Shown here: one piece after another, positions 60,670-64,000 of the stretch
Numbering within the stretch: position 1 is the first letter of the stretch
Layout: each line of letters starts with the position of its first letter
DNA from: Lentilactobacillus fungorum
GTDB taxonomy: Bacteria > Bacillota > Bacilli > Lactobacillales > Lactobacillaceae
Assembly (NCBI RefSeq): GCF_016860605.1
Contig: NZ_BNJR01000012.1
Location: forward strand, 364,300 to 428,299
DNA: 64,000 bases
Reading direction: 5' to 3'
The notes under the pieces: generated by a model
What the model saw: only the letters and a program-made list of their open reading frames with translations
The model's database searches: none
What the model was told of the DNA's origin: nothing
Made by a program: the position numbers and the translations under genes

Positions 60670-63600
60670 ATGGTGAGGAAGTCTTGCAGCCGGATGTTGA
60701 ATCATCGGGTTGCCTATTTGTTGGTTGTCACGATTGTGATGTTAATGTCGATGGTGTCGTTAATCCCTGGCAAAGCTGCGGCGGATGCAACTAGTGCGCC
60801 CACTGCGACGACCACATTGGATAAGAACACCGTTTATAAGAATGGGTTTTCATTTCAATATAACTTTAAATTTGATACGAGTGGCAAAAACCAAGTGATC
60901 CATTACGGTGACCAGTTTATTTTTACGATTAAAAACCGAGACTCTAACAATAAGGAGTCGCCAATTGGGACCGCCACTGGTAGCCTTAACCTTGCCAGTT
61001 CAGGTGATATTTTCACGTCACAAATTGACACAGAAGCCGATGGAACCACCAAAGTTATCTTAACTGCCAATAAACAGCCCGATAAAAACGGCTACTATGA
61101 AAGTCTTAAAGATCCTGAAGTTCGGGTAATGCTGATGATTAAGGCAAATTCAGATAATGAGGCTAAACAGCAAACCTACGCCATCACGAGTGCTTATCGA
61201 TCAGGTACATATACGTACAACTACTCCGATGGGATTAATAATCCTAACTTGAACACCAACCCGCAGGATCACTTTCAAGTGTATAATCCCCAAAATAAGC
61301 CAGGGGCGATGAAGTCGTTTAGCCAAGTCATGTTTATGAATAAGGGTGGCTTAAACTTTCCGAATTACCTGACGAATGGGACGCCAACGCCTTATAACGA
61401 AAATGGTTATTCCTACTTGGCTCAACTTGATCCGAAGTACTATAAGAGTCCGGCTTCGTTTTCGAACAATTTTATGTATGACTATACCCAACCAGCGATG
61501 GTTGCCTGGGATCAGTTTGAGTTGCCAGGGGGAACTTATAATGAGCAAAATAGTATTCAGCTGTTGAAGAAGTATTACAGCAAATTGACTTGGACAATTC
61601 AATTGACTAATAACGACGGCACTTTTGATAAGGGGAGTGCGAACAATAATCAAGTCCAAGTTTATAAAAATGATAATGGGCAAGTAACGGCTGATACCCG
61701 TTGGGGAACTGATGCAACCTTTCAGAATAATAAAACGATGACTTTTAGCATTGATACCAGTAAATTAACTGATAGTGATGATCCAAATGAAACCTCGTTT
61801 TCGATTCCGATTGCGGTTAAGACGCAAAGCGCTGCGGCCACACCAAATGTGATGAGTACAATTACAGCAACGCCAGCGCCAAATAGCCCAACCATTCCCA
61901 GTGATTTAGTCCCGATGTTAAAGATGCCAACTAATAATGACTATCCCACTAGCGATAACACCATGACCTACCGGGTTCATATGGTCTACGCCAACCCGTT
62001 AGCAACGATGTTTAATCCAGCCTTTTGGGTAAATGACGATGCCGTTGAATTAAAGAGCCGTTCGGCATTATACCCAAAAGCCGTTGCGGATAATTCACTA
62101 ACGGCCACTAATTACTTTTTGAATACCGTTGATAATGCAGACAGTAGCGTTAACCCATTTACTGATAGTCAAGACCCAAGTACGATCAAAGCACTGGAAC
62201 GGTATGGGTATCATCCAGACCCGAATAACAGTGGTAGTGATCTTCCCAATAAATACACCCTTGTCAAGGAAGCTTATGATTTTAATGGTGTTAATAGCCC
62301 CGATGGTACGCCACGGCGTTCAGACATTCAAATCCACTTTGATCAAGGCGGCCAATTCACTAAGGTCGTGGCAGATTCGACTAAGGATAAAAATGGCTTG
62401 CCGGAACCTAAGTTAGACGCTGATGGTAATCCCGAGGTTGCGACCGGCGCTGATGCCGCCAGCTTTAATGTGAATGAGATCGACAAGGCGGGCTTTAGCG
62501 ATCCCCAGCCGGGATTGTATGTCGGTTACGCTTCGGCCAAAAATTCTTATCAAAATCAAACAGGAAGTTCGCGTTCCAAGATGGTGAAGATTTATATTCC
62601 GGACACGCCAACGACTGACGTGACTGTTAAGATTAACTATGTCGATGAAAATGGTCATGAAATTAAGGATCCGGTCCCGGTGACTGGTAAAATCGGTGAT
62701 CCGCTTAGCCCGGTTTTAGATTCCAATGAAAATCAACCGGCGACGATTGTTTATAACGGCCACAAGTACGAATTGGATAAGGCTAATAGTAGGAATATTT
62801 TGAAGCATTCTGGTAACTTCACGGCCGATACGCCTGACGTCACTTATTACTATAAATTAGTGAACACGCCAGTAGAAACGTCAACAATTCTTGCCAAGTA
62901 TATTCTTGGTGATGATCAAGGCAACCAAATTGCGAAATCGCAACTGATTTCAGGGACCCCTGGGGCTGATTTTGATACCACAAAGTATCAAAAAGCAGTT
63001 TCTGGTTATACGTTTAGTCACGTAACCCCTGTAAGTGTAAAGTTCCCAAGTGCTAATGGGCAGACAACGGTTTACTATCACTACACCAAAAACGCAGCGC
63101 CAACTCCAGAACCAACCCCAACCCCAGAACCGACGCCAACCCCGCTTCCAATCCCCCAGCCGACACCGTCACCAAGTCCAAATCCGACGCCGGCGCCCAC
63201 GCCTACGCCAACGACGCCTTCTTCAACAACCAACTCAACAACGGCAACTCAGCAGCCAGCTGAGCCTGCTGGCAAAGCTAAGATTGGTGAGGCCGTTTAC
63301 GCTTTGAAGAAAATTTATATGTATCCAAATCAGACCTTTAAGGTTAAAGAGCGCAAGGCTGGCTATGTAAGCAAGCCCCGGGTATATCGGCCGATGTTTG
63401 TGGTCACTGGCTATGCACACTCTAAGAATGGTCATTTGCGTTACAAGGTTCGCGATGTTAACCATTTAACCAAGAACAAAGGTAAGCGGGGCTATATTAC
63501 CGCTCAATGGGCATACGTCCGACCGGTCTACTATCATAGCCGACATCAAACAATTACGGTTATTAATCCACGTGGCGTGAATGCTTACAAGCGAGTTAAC

Positions 63601-63966
63601 TTGACCGGCAAAGTTAAGAACTACAAGCAAGGGACGGTACTTCACGTTACGAAGTTTGTGCACCATAATTTAACCACTCGTTACGTTCTCAGTAATGGAA
63701 ACTACATTACTGGTAACCGCAAACTTGTCAAAATGGGCAAACACCGACAAGTTCGGTACATCAAAGTGAAGAAGCCCCTTAATCGTTATCGGACGGTCAA
63801 CTTAACGCATCAAAACCAGGCCCATATTAAGAAAGGCACCAAGCTAAAAGTTAAGAACTTTGATTATAGCCGCGCTAATAGTGTCACCAAGCATGGGGCC
63901 CTCAGATATCATGTGACTGGCGGCTACATTACCGGTAACGCAAAATTTGTGAAAGTTTATCATTAA
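60670..63966 (+). CDS. large secreted surface protein with MucBP and DUF5776-type domains
   Basis: 1098 residues from ATG 60670 (AGGAGGAG upstream). Signal peptide (MLNHRVAYLLVVTIVMLMSM to KAAADA). A long Asn/Asp/Ser-rich region without a family I can name (about 40-640), two MucBP-like domains (about 648-729, KINYVDENGHEI, and 737-805, AKYILGDDQGNQI), a Pro-Thr-Glu spacer made of PEPTPTPEP-like repeats (about 807-852) and a C-terminal basic, Tyr-rich domain (about 867-1098) with repeated VNLTGKVKNYKQGTVL and YITGNRKLVKMGK motifs, as in DUF5776 wall-associated modules. No LPxTG. The basic C-terminus probably holds it on the wall non-covalently. Confidence 0.85.
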   Translation: MVRKSCSRMLNHRVAYLLVVTIVMLMSMVSLIPGKAAADATSAPTATTTLDKNTVYKNGFSFQYNFKFDTSGKNQVIHYGDQFIFTIKNRDSNNKESPIGTATGSLNLASSGDIFTSQIDTEADGTTKVILTANKQPDKNGYYESLKDPEVRVMLMIKANSDNEAKQQTYAITSAYRSGTYTYNYSDGINNPNLNTNPQDHFQVYNPQNKPGAMKSFSQVMFMNKGGLNFPNYLTNGTPTPYNENGYSYLAQLDPKYYKSPASFSNNFMYDYTQPAMVAWDQFELPGGTYNEQNSIQLLKKYYSKLTWTIQLTNNDGTFDKGSANNNQVQVYKNDNGQVTADTRWGTDATFQNNKTMTFSIDTSKLTDSDDPNETSFSIPIAVKTQSAAATPNVMSTITATPAPNSPTIPSDLVPMLKMPTNNDYPTSDNTMTYRVHMVYANPLATMFNPAFWVNDDAVELKSRSALYPKAVADNSLTATNYFLNTVDNADSSVNPFTDSQDPSTIKALERYGYHPDPNNSGSDLPNKYTLVKEAYDFNGVNSPDGTPRRSDIQIHFDQGGQFTKVVADSTKDKNGLPEPKLDADGNPEVATGADAASFNVNEIDKAGFSDPQPGLYVGYASAKNSYQNQTGSSRSKMVKIYIPDTPTTDVTVKINYVDENGHEIKDPVPVTGKIGDPLSPVLDSNENQPATIVYNGHKYELDKANSRNILKHSGNFTADTPDVTYYYKLVNTPVETSTILAKYILGDDQGNQIAKSQLISGTPGADFDTTKYQKAVSGYTFSHVTPVSVKFPSANGQTTVYYHYTKNAAPTPEPTPTPEPTPTPLPIPQPTPSPSPNPTPAPTPTPTTPSSTTNSTTATQQPAEPAGKAKIGEAVYALKKIYMYPNQTFKVKERKAGYVSKPRVYRPMFVVTGYAHSKNGHLRYKVRDVNHLTKNKGKRGYITAQWAYVRPVYYHSRHQTITVINPRGVNAYKRVNLTGKVKNYKQGTVLHVTKFVHHNLTTRYVLSNGNYITGNRKLVKMGKHRQVRYIKVKKPLNRYRTVNLTHQNQAHIKKGTKLKVKNFDYSRANSVTKHGALRYHVTGGYITGNAKFVKVYH

Positions 63967-64000
63967 AAGTTTAGGCTCTTTGTCAACTGAGGTTGATACC

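Overview
The window reads as chromosomal DNA of a heterofermentative lactobacillus of the Lentilactobacillus (buchneri/kefiri) group. The strongest marker is the short-chain alcohol dehydrogenase at 33576-34334, which from memory is almost residue-for-residue the Lactobacillus kefir R-specific alcohol dehydrogenase. Mga-like regulators, MucBP/MBG surface proteins, a DUF5776-type wall-binding domain, pyruvate oxidase, non-phosphorylating GapN and a helveticin J-like protein fit the same group. A parS-like 16-mer at 21444-21459 suggests the origin-proximal part of the chromosome.

Layout. 1-13.1 kb is an accessory surface region: the 3' end of an LPxTG adhesin with MBG and MucBP repeats, an Mga-like regulator, a mazEF-type toxin-antitoxin pair next to an HTH-gene remnant, and a leftward operon of a second Mga-like regulator, a Ser/Thr/Pro-rich exported protein with a decayed sorting signal and a GtfA-like glycosyltransferase. 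Two tandem arrays of a 123-124 bp hairpin element lie here. 13.4-17.6 kb is an ABC exporter with a divergent TetR gene; an APC permease and gapN follow.

21.6-32.9 kb is the most interesting block: a natural AllF-AllG (FdrA-DUF1116) fusion, AllH (DUF2877) and carbamate kinase in one operon, with a cytosine-deaminase-like amidohydrolase, a DUF1097 membrane protein, a PucR-type activator, an alpha/beta hydrolase and an MFS carrier around it. Cre-like sites precede its promoters. It parallels the E. coli allFGHK and yahEFG-IJ loci. It should phosphorolyse a carbamoylated compound (oxalurate type) to carbamoyl phosphate and make ATP, but no allantoinase or ureidoglycolate genes are present, so the true substrate is open.

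33-46.8 kb carries the alcohol dehydrogenase, a Nudix hydrolase, an unknown protein, an OmpR-like regulator divergent from a pstS-CAB1B2-phoU phosphate operon (interrupted between pstS and pstC by a variant of the hairpin repeat), a quinone-type oxidoreductase, pyruvate oxidase and a helveticin J-like protein. 47.3-54.4 kb is a flavonoid/rhamnoside locus: AraC regulator, GPH carrier, cytosolic GH78 alpha-L-rhamnosidase and a second MFS carrier. 54.5-64 kb holds small membrane proteins with an HTH-TM regulator, a secreted PAP2 acid phosphatase bearing an autotransporter-type beta-strand repeat, a T-box-controlled cation:proton antiporter, and a large secreted protein with MucBP and DUF5776-type domains.

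Two regulatory links stand out. TTTAC direct repeats at offsets 0/+11/+33 followed by a -10 box at +48 occur upstream of both pstS and the acid phosphatase, arguing for one Pho regulon. Several very short ORFs encoding single membrane helices (33019-33117, 48534-48629, 56599-56700, 46981-47052) were found by reading the gaps. No tRNA, rRNA, CRISPR array or complete insertion sequence was seen.
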